Program-made: the position numbers and the translations under genes
The notes under the pieces: generated by a model
Told to the model about the DNA's origin: nothing
What the model saw: the letters and a program-made list of their open reading frames with translations, nothing else
The model's database searches: none
Shown: positions 43,506-55,207 of the stretch, piece by piece
Numbering within the stretch: position 1 is the stretch's first letter
Layout: each line of letters starts with the position of its first letter
Assembly (NCBI GenBank): GCA_037953745.1
Contig: JBAKBP010007628.1
Coordinates: 34,080 to 98,079 of the forward strand
DNA from: Lithodes maja
Lineage: Eukaryota; Arthropoda; Malacostraca; Decapoda; Lithodidae
DNA length: 64,000 nt
Direction: 5' to 3'

Positions 43506-44060
43506 TATATAATATACTGTAATATAACTAAAATTCCATAGAGTACTTACCATAATTCCTGTAAGCATTCCTGTGACATCTTTGTGATTATAATGTATTT
43601 ATTTCGTAGGCAGTATTTATTGATAAATATATTATTTGTCCTTCAAGCACAAAAAATAGTGTAAAGTCATCAATGATACCTACACAAAACTGCATCAATA
43701 CTCAAGGGGTTAACCAAGATTCACTCCCCTCAGTCACCAAAAGTCACAAGTAACATCTTATATACATATATAGTTCGAATTATTCACTAAACACTTTCAC
43801 TGGGTAGATGAAATTATCCATAATTGCCTGCCAATAGCTAGGCAAGGCGGGCCAGAGGGAGGGAGCCCAGAATTTAAAGGTCCGGGACCCTGCCTCACAG
43901 TCTGGGGGCCGGGAAACTACTGACTTAACAAAGGCCCGGGCTCCTCAGAGAGGGACGCTATGGGGTTGCTAGATACTTCCTTTTGTAACTTACTAATGCC
44001 TAACTTACCAGTCCAAATTGCGTCAAAATCGAGTCATAAACTTATTTTTGGCGAATATTT
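43506..44060. other. No gene seen
   Basis: AT-rich sequence, then a moderately GC stretch at 43840-43980. No coding region, RNA gene or clear repeat boundary that I can support. Confidence 0.5.
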
Positions 44061-44121
44061 CTAACTTACAGGTGGCATTATGACGCGATTGCGTTATACG
44101 AGCACTCTTCGAGGGGTGGCG

Positions 44122-44143
44122 TTAGGACGCGATCGCGTCCTAA
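44122..44143. repeat. Perfect 22-bp palindrome
   Basis: TTAGGACGCGA followed directly by its complement. A related imperfect motif (ATGACGCGATTGCGTTAT) lies 50 bp upstream, and another (ATGACGCGGTAGCGTCAT) near 51155. It sits just left of the DIRS-like element. Confidence 0.85.
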
Positions 44144-44161
44144 AAATGCGGGAAGGTTAAG

Positions 44162-44392
44162 AAGCCCTTTCATAAATCAAAGGGTGGTCCAAAACAATAC
44201 CAACCACAATCTAAACAGTCACCAAGGGATCCCAGACTCCCGCCGCAGCAGGGAGGTAACTCTTACAAGCCCAAACAAGGTAAACGTTCTGGGTATAAAG
44301 GTAAGGCCCCTCAGAAGGGTACTCAAGGCCAGCCATCAGTCAAATCTAGCCAAGCGTCAGATACCAACCCTCCTCCTCCTCCAAAAAACTAG
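44162..44392 (+). pseudogene. DIRS gag C-terminal fragment
   Basis: About 76 codons of basic, Q/P/G/K-rich sequence (for example GGNSYKPKQGKRSGYKGK) ending in a proline run and TAG. It is the nucleic-acid-binding tail typical of DIRS gag. The start is missing. Confidence 0.6.
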
Positions 44393-44439
44393 CCACCCAG
44401 TCTCTCAGCATCCCAACGCCGTGCTTAAGGACACAGGAT

Positions 44440-46318
44440 TTGAGAGTTGCCCCGACGATCGGACCCCGGTTACACCTGGGTTCGTTCCGTTCATTCCGCT
44501 CGGCCTGGCCCAAGAAGACCTGGACCAGGAAAGTAGTAAGCAAAGGAATCACCTGGCGGTGGCTCCGGCGGCCCCGACTGCGTCTGCCGCGGGAGCACGT
44601 CAATGTGTCTCAGGAGGAGGAGACTCTGCTTCAGGAAATGATTACCAAACAAGTTCTTATCCCGGTCAATGCCAGTCACCCAGTAGATACTTCCCGACTT
44701 TTCTTAGTGCCAAAAAGGGACAGTGTGCAGGTGCGACCAGTTCTAGATCTCTTGCACCTGAACACATTTATAAAGAATTCACCCTTCAGGATGCTTACAG
44801 TTCAGCAACTCAGACTCGCGATTCCGCCGCAAGGTTGGATGTGCTCGATCGATCTCAAAGATGCCTATTGGCATGTCCCAAAAACAAACGGTTCCAAAAT
44901 TCCTCGCCCTGAGGATCAGGCGAGAGACTTAATTATGTCTTTCAAAGAATGCCTTTTGGCTTGAACCTAGCACCGAGAATTTTCACTAAACTTGTCCGGC
45001 AAGCTCTTTTACTCCTGTTAATCGAAGGCATACAGGTGTTTTGGTATCTAGACGACTGGCTAGTAGTAGCGAACTCTATGGAATTATGTCAAAATCATGT
45101 AAACCAAGTGTTAGCTCATGTAACAACCCTAGTGTTCAAGGTGAACTTGGCGAAGTCTCGCCTTGTCCCCTCAAGGACTATTCAGTGGATAGGGCTGGTC
45201 TGGGACACCACCAATCTGACTCTTACTCAGAGTGTGGACAACCGGAGCAGGTTCCGCAAGAAACTGTTCCGTTTTCTCCACAGTCTGGATACGACCAGGA
45301 AAACGTGGATTCCCTAGTCGGCTCTCTCAACTGGATACAATTAACTGTGAAGTTGGGCTGGTTGAAAGTCAAACGATTAATCCTGGAAGGCAACAAAGTT
45401 TTCCCTCTCTCGCCGGAGAAGAAATTATGGCCAATTCCTCCATTAATCCACAGCTTACTCTCGGTCTGGGCCAAGCGAGAAGTTCTCTACTCTGTCACGA
45501 CATGGGTTTCTCCCCTTCCTACGGTATGGGTAGACACAGACGCCTCAGGGGCACTAGAATGGGGCTATCAGTCCACCCTGGGCCATCAAGGTCAAGGCAT
45601 ATGGCCGGTAGACAGTCAGAACCATATCAACGAGCAAGAGCTTTTAGTCCCCCTCTTTTTTCTCCAAACTCACGGCATGACTTTAACAAACAAATCAATT
45701 GCGTTCCGAATGGACAATCAAACAGCAGTCTTTTGTATTCAGAAACAGGGCTCAGTGAGGTCATGGGAGTTGTTGAAGGTTTCTGAACGTATTTTTGCCC
45801 TGGCCGAATCACTAGGAATTTCCCTGCATGCAGCATATCTCCCCGGCGTGGCGAACGTCTAGGCAGACGCTCTCTCTCGCCGGCAGAGCACTCTAGTAGA
45901 ATGGACAATAAAACAGGCTATCTTCGACAAGATGATTGCAAAGCCGGCCCGTCCATAGGTGGATCTGTTTGCATCCACAGAGAATCACCGACTCCCCCTC
46001 TTCCTCACTCGTCAGGAGGTCACCCCGGCGGGGGGACCCAATGCATTGTTGGTAGACTGGAACAGGTGGACCTCAATCTATCTGTTTCCGCCATCAGATT
46101 CTGTGTTAATGTGCAAAGTAATTCACAAGCTGAGGGATTACCGGGGCCGAGTGGCAATGATCGTGCCGCTATGGCCAGCCCAGGTGTGGTACCACCAATT
46201 GCAACAATGGTGCAGGAACCCGGTGTCCCTCCACATCTCCGCTTTCCACTTGGAAACAATTGGCAACCTTCGGACCTCGCTCAGTTTTGCCTTATGGACA
46301 TTTACCATGCCAAATTAA
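44440..46318 (+). pseudogene. DIRS reverse transcriptase and RNase H, frameshifted
   Basis: Pieces in successive frames: 44440-44964 (SRLFLVPKRD, RPVLDLLHLN, CSIDLKDAYWHVP), 44949-45317 (MPFGLNLAPRIFTK, FWYLDDWLVV, the YLDD catalytic motif) and 45041-45862 (VWVDTDASGALEWGY, MDNQTAV, the RNase H core). After a TAG at 45860 the ADALSR motif and a further conserved DIRS segment (VDLFAST, VDWNRW) follow to 46318. There are two frameshifts (near 44900-44945 and 45300) and at least two stops, so it is inactive. Confidence 0.82.
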
Positions 46319-46357
46319 TGGTTAGCTCAATTTGGGGAAAGTGTCACTACTAAATTA

Positions 46358-47304
46358 ATGAACCAATACACCATGTCTACCAGGAGACAATATCAATCCC
46401 ATTGCAAAACCTTCACAACCTGGATTGTAGAGTCAGGGCAAACTACTGCCTCAGAGGCTTTAGTCTTTAAATACTTGGACTATCTATTCGAACAAAAACA
46501 TTTTTCAGTAACCACTCTAAAAAATCATTTGTCTGCCATTAGAACCCCCTTTTTTTTAATCTCACTGGCCTTTCCATACCGCAGGCAGAGGAGAAAGGTT
46601 TTATGAGGACGTGTTTCAAGCTACGCCCACCACCCCGTCAGCTCATGCCCACTTGGTCACTTGACAAAGCCTTATCAGTACTTCAATCACGCAAATATAA
46701 TAATGCGCCGGATTTTGATTCACTTTTGAAAAAGGCTGTTTTCCTCATGACTCTAGCCACCGGAAACAGGGTGTCTGAGCTGGCGGCGATGAGCAAAGAA
46801 CCTAATTGCCTTAGGTTTGGGAGACTGCACGATCACGTGCAAATTGCGCCGTCTCCCACATTTATAGCTAAAAACGATCATTCTGAATATGTATTTTCCG
46901 AATTTTCCGTCCCGGCTTTGAAAAGGGGCCCCACTCATCGCCTTTTATGTCCTGTGCAAGCACTCTCAATGTTTTTGAGGGCTGCGCAGCCTCGCCAACC
47001 AGGTGCTTTATGGGTCAACCGGACAGGTAAGCGTGTTACAAAACGAAAGTTAGCTTCCTTGCTTGTGGACGTTATTAGGGAAAGTAATCCAGGCGTGATA
47101 GGCAGGGCTCACGATATCAGGAAATGGGCAGTCTCTCTCAGATTTCTACAACATTTGTCAGTAGAGGACATTGCTAATACTCAATTATGGGCTTCCAATC
47201 ATACGTTCCTAACACGCTACCTGTCCGTCGCTCTACATAAACCAAAGCGTACCTGTGTAGCTTTACGTCAACCGGGTACAGTAGGTAATGTTCTATTAAG
47301 TTAA
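46358..47304 (+). pseudogene. DIRS tyrosine recombinase, one frameshift
   Basis: N-terminal core-binding region in frame 46358-46606 (STRRQYQSHCKTF, YLDYLFEQKHFSVTTL). After a frame change beside an 8-T run near 46550, the catalytic region follows in 46603-47304: TGNRVSEL with the first Arg, HDIRK giving the His-x-x-Arg pair, and HTFLTRYL with the Tyr nucleophile. It replaces integrase in DIRS elements and joins a circular DNA copy to the target. All catalytic residues are kept despite the shift. Confidence 0.85.
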
Positions 47305-47521
47305 GTTTTGACGTTTAAAGAAGGGGGGGGGGGTGGAATAGTCCATATCCCCTCTGTGCCCCTGAAGATTGTGATGAATCACGAGCTGTGATAGGACTGG
47401 TTCTACAGTCCGATATTTAATTTTATGTTAAATTCTAAGATGTCTCGCATAGTTGCAACTATGTATGTTTTTTACAAGAATGTACAACTATATTGAATGT
47501 ACAAATAGTTTTAAGAATGGA

Positions 47522-50302
47522 ACGAATAACTGCTGCAGAGTTACAGTTCTCGGGAACACATAGGTGCTGAAAGACTGATAACCTATGGCGAGGCTTATCG
47601 AAAAATTCGAAACACAGTGACGCTTAGCATTAGAAAGGCTAAAGATGAATATTATAAAAACAAATTGATCGAACATTCTGGTAACCCTAAAAAAAACTTG
47701 GAATGTCATTAATAATGCTCTGCATAGACATAATAACTCCAAACTTAGTAACTCCTTTATTGTGAATAATACTGAAATTACGAACCCTGATGCTATTGCC
47801 AGAAGTTTTAATTCATATTTTATTAATGTAGGTAAAGAACTAGCGGAACAAACGGACAAAACTGATATACATTTTAGTCATTATCTACCACACAGAAGGA
47901 GAGAAATACTTATCCTTTCCCCCGTTACAGAAACTGAACTAACAAATGTAATTCGTAACTTTCATAATTCTTCCCCAGGCTATGACAATATTCCTATTAG
48001 TTTAATTAAAGAAATTGCCACAATATTGTCAACAGTATTTTTGCATCTTTGTAATTCTTCCTTCTCAAGCGGTATATTCCCTGACAATCTAAAGATCGCT
48101 TTAGTTACACCTCTATATAAAGCAGGAGACAAGAGAGAACTAAAAAATCACCGACCTGTGTCAATACTCCCAGCTATCAGCAAAATACTAGAAAAACTAA
48201 TGTACGATAGACTTTCCACCTTTTGTGAAACAAACAGCATTTTAACAACATCCCAGTATGGATTTAGAAGAGGTAAATCTACGGAGTCTGCCCTGCTTTC
48301 TTTTACTAATGACATATTACATTCCTTTGATAAAAGACGCTTCACAACAGCTGCATTCCTCGACCTGTCAAAGGCATTTGACACCGTTGATCATTGCATT
48401 TTGTTGGACAAATTAGAACACTATGGCATCCGAGACACAGCAAACGCCTGGATTAAATCTTATCTTACTAACCGGAAACAGTTTGTTCAATATAATGACC
48501 GCTCATCAGAGACTCAAACTATTTTGTATGGAGTACCCCAGGGATCCATACTGGGACCATTGCTCTTTCTCATATACATTAATGACCTTGTAAATTGTAG
48601 TAAGAAATTAAAATTTGTCCTGTTTGCGGATGACAGTACTGTCTATGTAAATCACCATGACCTTCGCTTCCTGATCCATACTATGAATAATGAACTAATT
48701 AACGTATACAATTGGATATCTAGCAACAAATTAACTCTAAATATTGATAAAAGCAACTGCATAATTATTGTTCACAAAAACAAAAGTATTCCAGTAAACC
48801 TAGAACCATTAAAAATTAAAGATTCGGTTTTAAAACTAGTCGAAACAACAAAATTTCTTGGGATAACGGTTGATAAACGATTGGCTTGGAATAAACGTAT
48901 TTACAATGTAAAACAAAAAATGAATAAACAATGCGGTATACTTTACCCGACTCTAAATTTATTTAATACCAACGCTTTATTGAACATTTATTACTCCCTG
49001 ATATATCCGCATATATTTTACTGCCATACGGTATGGGGAAATGCAAATAAAACAAAAATTAAACCATTAGTAATCGTTCAAAAACGGGTAATTAGAACAA
49101 TGACATATAAATCAACATATGCTCACACAAATTATTTATTTCATGATCTAAGACTTTTAAAATTAAGTGACAAACATTTATTGCAATTCTCTGTTTGTTT
49201 TTAAATCGGTAAATAATAATACGGACAACAGCATGCTTCAATATCACGTGAATAATAGATACAACTTTAGAAACAAGGGTCTTCTAAAAATCCCTCTCAT
49301 GACTTCAAGCCAATCACAGTCATCAGTTGTTTATCGTGGAGTGTAGGTATGGAACGGTCTCCCGCAATACATCAGAGAGAAATTAACAGTTTTAAGTTTC
49401 AAGAAAGCTCTGAAAAATTACTTACTCTGTAAATACAATCACAATGGTAATAACGAATAGACGATTTTTTTCTGTATTTTTGTGTTCATTCTGTATGAAT
49501 GAATTGTCTTTGAAAGGAAAACTAAATATAATAGTATTATGTATATACTATAAATATTTGTTTGTTAGGAGTGGTGCGTAAATCATAATTATGTGGATGC
49601 AAGAGATGACTGTCAATATGGTATATAAGATGTAAACTTATGAATGAATGAAGGTGTATAAATGTGGAAAAAATGGGTGTATGATTAAATAAAATAATTG
49701 CCATTTGTATATGCGGTCGGCACGTGTAGTCAGCGGAGTCTCGGAAATTGTATTTATGCAATTATATTTTATTAGATTGCTGTAGGAAACCGTATCATTG
49801 ATATGTTTCTTGATTTATCCCTTTTCCGTTTTACCCATTGCAAATTTAATTATACATTTAACTAACTCTACTAACCTAAGTAACTAACCTACTAACTCTA
49901 ATAAACCTAAGCAATATACCGAGACTCTGCGGATTGAGCGAAGTGACTGCTTGATAGTAAATTGTGTATGATTATATTTGGTATAATTATGTTTGTATGT
50001 ATGTGAGTATGTATATGTATCTGTATGATACATAGTATGAGTACGTATATGAATGTAAATGGTTGAAACAAAGTATATAAATGTGTATATAATATATCAC
50101 TATTATGTAATTGACAGGAATACTGTTTAAATTTTCTAATGTCAAATAATGGGACTATCCTATTATTCGGGTTTAACTAATTCAGGTGTCTTTATAAGAG
50201 AGGCAACTCTCAATAAGGCACAGCCAATTATGTACTGTACTAAGATAATATTACTTTGTATTATAATGTTCTTGGGCTGAATAAACTATTTCAATTTCAA
50301 TT
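47522..50302 (+). mobile_element. 5'-truncated LINE (CR1/L2/Daphne-like)
   Basis: The endonuclease is absent. The element starts just before RT, runs through the RT and a degraded C-terminus (GLPQYIREK near 49350) to a long 3' UTR, and ends with AATAAACTATTTCAATTTC near 50302, a repeat-type tail. The right edge is approximate. Confidence 0.7.
47762..49460 (+). pseudogene. LINE reverse transcriptase, 5' truncated
   Basis: Frame 47762-49204 (480 codons) carries RT blocks: NHRPVSILPAISKILEK, AAFLDLSKAFDTVDH, YGVPQGSILGPLLF and FADDSTVYV, the catalytic FADD. The coding match continues out of frame to about 49460 (VLSFKKALKNYLL). Upstream, one frameshift near 47690 precedes this frame. The RT core itself is intact, but without the endonuclease domain and start the copy is dead. 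Confidence 0.82.
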
Positions 50303-50482
50303 TGTGTCCCACTTTATCATGCATACGATCTCATGTAAAGATCTGACCATGAGCAAGCAGTTTCTTAATGTCACACATTGCCTGCAACTCTTTTATACTT
50401 TTGTATATTGTTTGCATACAATAAAACTTGCCCCAAAGGTTAGGATATTTTACGAATGTCCCGCCTCCAGTCTTGTTAATCA

Positions 50483-51291
50483 GGCGAAGTCGTCAATGAT
50501 GGAGGGGCCCTATTAAATTATAGGTTTGATTCCCGTAGGGAAGTAGAGAAAACCTAATATTTAGTAGGGCCCCGTAATCATTGACGACGCGGCCCTCCCG
50601 ACCATCACACTTCCCATTCGTTGATTTCTATAGTTTATTCTTGGTATATCAGTGAAGGACGAAGATGGCCGCTAGAGGGCCTGGTGTTGGGAAAGCGAAA
50701 CATGAGAAATCCACGCATATGGCAAGTCATAATTATGATAACAGATATAAAGTTATTTTTTCTTTTTTATATTTTACAGAGTTTTTTTTCTGTAGGGTAC
50801 CCGATGAAAATGACGATCCCATAAGGGAATTAGGCGGGCAATTATGACAAGTACTCCATAATACTTCCGCGCAGGCTATTCAAAATGCTGGCGCAGGATG
50901 TTGAATGGAGACTATTATTATTAACTCCTTCCGACAAATTATGTTCCAGTAAGTCTACGGAGGCGGGAGCCCGATATCATTGCCACTGCACCACACAACT
51001 GTCAAAACCACACTGCTGACCGTTACAATTGTCGGAGAAACCTGGGGTTGCCACCAACCGACAGATCTTCATCTAACTTACTGGACTTACTGAGCTCCAT
51101 ATGGCGCTAGGGCGTCATATAACTTATTCTAGAATTATGAAGATAAGTCCATATGACGCGGTAGCGTCATGAGTTTTTGGTTCACCCTGTCATAAGAGTC
51201 TGAAAGAGTTAATAGGCGAAGTCGTCAATGATTACGGGGCCCTACTAAATATTAGGTTTTCTCTACTTCCCTACGGGAATCAAACCTATAA
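50483..51291. repeat. Structure with perfect 71-bp inverted repeats
   Basis: 50518-50588 and 51221-51291 are exact inverted copies over 71 bp. In addition 50483-50518 is a near-direct copy of 51214-51249 (GGCGAAGTCGTCAATGAT...), so the left side is a hairpin by itself. The roughly 630 bp between the arms has no coding region. The sequence directly after 51291 is LINE RT. It could be a foldback transposon or a rearrangement. The stretch 50303-50482 holds nothing I recognise. Confidence 0.8.
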
Positions 51292-52852
51292 TACACCCAA
51301 ATTGAACACTACCTCAAAGAAAATTATCTATTCCATAAGTTTCAATCAGGTTTCAGAGGCATGTACTCGACAGACTCCTGTCTCATCCATTTAACAGATC
51401 ACATTCGTAATGAAATGTCTAAGGGTAACTACACCGGTATGGTTCTTCTTGACCTACAAAAAGCGTTTGACACAGTAGACCATGATATCCTATGTAATAA
51501 ACTATAAGCAATGGGCATAGGGTCAGTGAACTGGTTTAAATCTTATCTTAGTGGTAGAACACAAAGAGTCAAAATTGATGATAATCTTTTTGATCCTATG
51601 CCAATTAACTGTGGGGTGCCGCAGGGAAGCATCCTTGGTCCCTTACTCTTTCTCTGTTATGTGAACGACATGGAGCTGAGCGTATCGTGTAAATTATTAC
51701 TGTATGCTGACGACAGTGTGCTTCTGGTTACAGGAAAAGACCCAATAAGCATTGCCGCCTCACTTTCCAAAGAACTAGAATCGTGTAGTGATTGGCTAGT
51801 GGACAATAGACTATCTCTTCACCTGGGCAAGACAGAAGCCATCTTATGTGGAACAAAACGCAAATTGAAAGATATTGAGGGCTTCTCGGTCAACTGTAAT
51901 GATATTCCCATAACAACAGTGTCACAAGTGAAATATCTCTGACTAAACTGGACTCGACTCTGTCAGGTGAAATAATCTTGGAATCGATCCTGAGTAAATG
52001 TAGAGCACGTATTAAATACCTGTATAGACAGGTGGGATGCTTGCCAGCGGCGACCAAAACAACCCTATGCCAAGCGCTTGTTCAATGCCATTTTGACTAT
52101 TCTGTGTCATCTAAATCAGCACAGCACAAACTTCAGGTCACTCAAAATAAAATGGTTAGGTTCATGCTGAACCTAGGACCCAGATCGCATATTGGCCAGG
52201 AACAACTTCAGTCACTTGGTATGCTCAATGTCTCTGACAGGGCCAAACAAATCAGACTCATAAATGCCTTCAAGATATTTTATGATAGGGCTCCAGAGAA
52301 TTTAAAGAGTAATTTTGTTAAAGCAAATGAGAGGATTGGACACAATACAAGGAATAGGATGTATAATTTTACGGTCCCGAGAATCCAAGGACAGGGTAAG
52401 CTAACATTCTTCTTCACTGCCATCAAAGACTGGAACAACCTACCCCAGTCAGTCCGTGAAAAGAGAACCCTGTATTCCTTCAGACGTAACTTGAAGGAGC
52501 ACCTGAACCGGACAGCTGCGAGAAGGGAGCACCAAGCTTATGTCTACTATTAAAATACGACATCAGAGATAGGCAAAACTAACTGAAATGATTACCGAAA
52601 TATTTTGACCAGTCCAACTATAGAATGTAAGGTATCTTAATATAACCCCCTAGAAATACTTTCTCTAAAGTATCTACTTTTTTTTTATCCTCCCCTTTTT
52701 CCCCAGCTAACCTAATCCCACAAGGACCCCAATGGAAATACGCTAATGGCCTTATATTGGGCTATCCTTAGTTGGAATTATGCAAAGCTCGTACATGTCA
52801 TATTTGTAACATATCATGTGGTACCAACACTGTAAAATGCTAACTGAATAAA

Positions 52853-52880
<28 letters not shown>
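51292..52880 (+). pseudogene. 5'-truncated LINE with RT and (ATT)n tail
   Basis: RT sequence starts at the edge of the inverted repeat (IEHYLKENYLFHKFQSGFR), runs with a stop near 51506 into frame 51511-51942 (CGVPQGSILGPLLF, YADDSVLLV) and then, after a frameshift at about 51940, frame 51978-52553 (C-terminal region, DWNNLPQSVRE). The 3' UTR ends in (ATT)n at 52849-52880. The same 3' UTR recurs at 9852-9986, which defines this LINE family twice in the window. Confidence 0.82.
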
Positions 52881-52883
<3 letters not shown>

Positions 52884-53191
52884 CGCTTAATTAGATCACT
52901 AATCATTATCTCCCTAATCCTTGACACGATCTTATCCCTTGCTCTTAGTTCCCCTGCATATCATGCTGCCCGAAAGCAGCCTTCTGCGAGTCTGCAAGTC
53001 CCCCTGACAAGATAAGATACACCGCTTCTGGTAATTAATATTTTTTTTTAGGATTAGTCAAGTTAACCATTAAATGACATGGTTTTCTATGGAATACAAT
53101 TAAAAAAGAAAATAGTCAATATACAGGAGGCGCTACAATATAGGTAGCAAAATTCTAATGGTAGTTTTGGGTTCCTATCATCATATGCTTA

Positions 53192-53452
53192 ATTTCTATA
53201 TACTTTTTATCCCCGGGAAAAAACAAAAAAATCTTGAGTTTTTAATTTTTTTCTTGGATTTTTTTTTTTTTTTTTTTTTTATTAACCTAACCAAAAAACC
53301 TGACCTAACCTAACCTAAATGTATTTGGGGGCTATTAGGTTAGGTTAGGTTTTTTGGTTAGGTTAATGACCAAAACAAAAAATCCCAAGAAAATAAATGA
53401 AAAATCCCAAGATTTTTTTTGTTTTCCCCGGGGATAAAAAGTATATAGAAAT
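53192..53452. repeat. Foldback with TTAGG/CCTAA loop sequence
   Basis: The arms pair from ATTTCTATATACTTTTTATC inward through a C/G-rich step, oligo-T/A and AACCTAACC/GGTTAGGTT. The centre holds CCTAACCTAACCTAA and its complement, the arthropod telomere unit in inverted copies. Confidence 0.8.
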
Positions 53453-53929
53453 GAAGGGAAAAATATTATTTCAATACCACAAATTTTCCGAGTGTTTTTT
53501 ATAAAAGAAATTGTTCATTTGCATCAATATGTAGTGTTTGCAATTAATTAGAAATCTCGGGAAAACCTATTTTCCCCATTAGGCCTATTGATCGATGTTG
53601 AGACACGCCCCCGATAGTGATTTGGAAAGACATTAGCCTAACCTAACAACCTTACCTAACCTAACCTAGTATTATGGGTGGGGGCTGCTGCCCCCACACC
53701 CCCGCTGGTTGAGTACTAATCCCTTACTAAAACAAAAAAAACATTGGCTGTCGATTATACGAAGGTGAAAGAAAGTCGATGAAGTCTACGGTGTTTACAC
53801 CTCTGCAAGCTTCAGCTTGATTGTACATTGATAACGGTTAACCCGGCAAGCGCGATAGGCCTCACGGAAGGCTTCCTATAGGGAATGCGATAGGCCTCAC
53901 GGAAGCAGGACCATAAAAAAAGCTTTCCA

Positions 53930-54400
53930 AAAAAAAAAAGGGCCTATCAAAAAAAAAAAATTTGTCTCTAGGTGAGATAATTCCCCTCCAGTACTCATCC
54001 ATGTAAATCTCACCCACCCCCCTCCCCTCCTTCCCCACCTTATTCCCCCCTCCCTCCCCTCCTCAATTATCACCTATTTTCCCTCTTATTATCATCATTT
54101 ATCGGTTATTTTTCTCTCCCGCGATAATGTAGCACAAGTGGGTTGCAGAAAAGATCGATATGTAACACCCAGACACCAGCCCACACCGCCCCGCTTGTCT
54201 CAGTTACCTCACAGACAGCGAGAGAGGAGGGTTGACTGTAGCTCTCTCTCGCCTGACATTACGACCGGGTGGCCAATATCTTCGTTTTTCACCACCCAAA
54301 TGCTTTTCCCACTTATTTTAGCACTCTTGAAGGTTCATATATACATCATATATGTAAAATAAAAGCATACCGAAAACAAATAATGGTCTATATTGTAAAT
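53930..54400 (-). repeat. Retroposon-like repeat, copy 1
   Basis: Shares CCCCTCCTTCCCCAC and TTATCACCTATTTTCCCT, in the same order, with the reverse complement of 57500-57876. Oligo-A/T runs at 53920-53962 mark the tail side. No coding region. Confidence 0.5.
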
Positions 54401-54484
54401 ATAACGAATTCTGTCAGAATCCAAGGCTAGAAATACACAAATAACTACCCTAGCCCCTAGGTCTATTTAGCGCTTACCGGGTTA

Positions 54485-54712
54485 AGTACCGTATTGACAA
54501 CCTTGTTACGAAAATTAAAATTTGATACCATACTTTTATATTAAGTTTTTCCGAGGGTTTAACACATTTTCATATGATCTTTAGAGCTATCGATAACTGG
54601 AAGTACCGTATTGACAACCTTGTTACGAAAAATAAATTTTAGTACCATACTTTTTTATTAGGTTTTGCCGAGGGTTAAAACAAATTTTCTTATGATATTT
54701 ATAGCATATAGA
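54485..54712. repeat. Direct repeat of about 115 bp, two copies
   Basis: GTACCGTATTGACAACCTTG starts each copy (54486 and 54604), and both continue through TTACGAAAA, GATACCATAC-like and CCGAGGGTT blocks with scattered changes. Confidence 0.85.
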
Positions 54713-54826
54713 TTCAATATTTATCTTCAAATATATCAACACAATTCGTGGTATTAAAATAACATTGAACCAAATGAAGCATATGATGATAGGAACCCAA
54801 AACTACCATTAGAATTTTGCTACCTA

Positions 54827-54902
54827 TATTGTAGCGCCTCCTGTATATTGTAGCGCCTCCTGTATATTGTAGCGCCTCCTGTATATTGTAGCGCCTCCTG
54901 TA
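54827..54902. repeat. Four exact 19-bp tandem units at the transposon right end
   Basis: TATTGTAGCGCCTCCTGTA repeats four times. The left TIR has this unit once, so the right terminus has expanded. Confidence 0.95.
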
Positions 54903-54918
54903 TATTGACCAAGAAAAT

Positions 54919-55207
54919 TATTTTTTACCCCTAACTTTAATATAATAAAATAAACGCCTTTCATTATTTTTTTGTTTTTATATATCGCTATTTCAGAGTT
55001 GTTAATTTTAGACAATCATTTAACAATAATTAAAGAAATCATATAGTGAAAATAAAGAAACACAAAAGCCAATTTATTGTTATAGCTAAGATGTAGGCTA
55101 TAATATACTTCGGAGTCATTACCGGCCTATATAGTCAGGCATTCACTGACAAGTCCTCATTCTTAGGCTACAGCTGCAGCTATCAGACGTGTTATTAGTT
55201 TCCTCCG
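54919..55207. other. No gene seen
   Basis: AT-rich sequence between the TIR transposon and the BEL/Pao LTR, without coding or repeat features I can support. Confidence 0.5.

Larger units (their letters stand above)
44160..47520 (+). mobile_element. DIRS-like tyrosine-recombinase retrotransposon, decayed
   Basis: The order is gag tail, RT with RNase H, then a tyrosine recombinase, with no integrase and no LTRs. This is diagnostic of DIRS elements. The copy is 5'-truncated in gag, has at least three frameshifts and several stops, and I could not find its inverted terminal repeats. DIRS1-like elements are known from decapods, which fits the host guess. The right boundary is taken as the start of the following LINE. 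Confidence 0.82.
53114..54910. mobile_element. Non-autonomous TIR transposon, 1,797 bp
   Basis: Inverted ends start AGTCAATATACAGGAGGCGC (left) and GGTCAATATACAGGAGGCGC (right) and match over about 75 bp into ATCATCATATGCTT. AAGAAAAT flanks both ends (53106-53113 and 54911-54918), an 8-bp target duplication. Eight-base duplications suit hAT and a few other superfamilies; the terminal bases do not settle which. There is no transposase. Inside are a foldback (53192-53452), a retroposon-like segment (53930-54400) and tandem repeats. Confidence 0.78.

Noticed and set aside
43115..43520. IYIYIY-type peptides
   Set aside because: Translations of (TA)n repeats.
44184..44912. Frame 3 ORF in the DIRS region
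   Set aside because: Alternate frame; the gag tail is in frame 2 and RT starts in frame 1.
53283..53380. True telomere or telomere fusion
   Set aside because: Only a few TTAGG/CCTAA units, inverted inside a foldback element, far too short.
54827..54902. CRISPR-like array
   Set aside because: Units are directly adjacent with no spacers, and this is eukaryotic DNA.
54824..55015. Repetitive minus-strand peptide
   Set aside because: Produced by the 19-bp tandem units, which happen to stay open.
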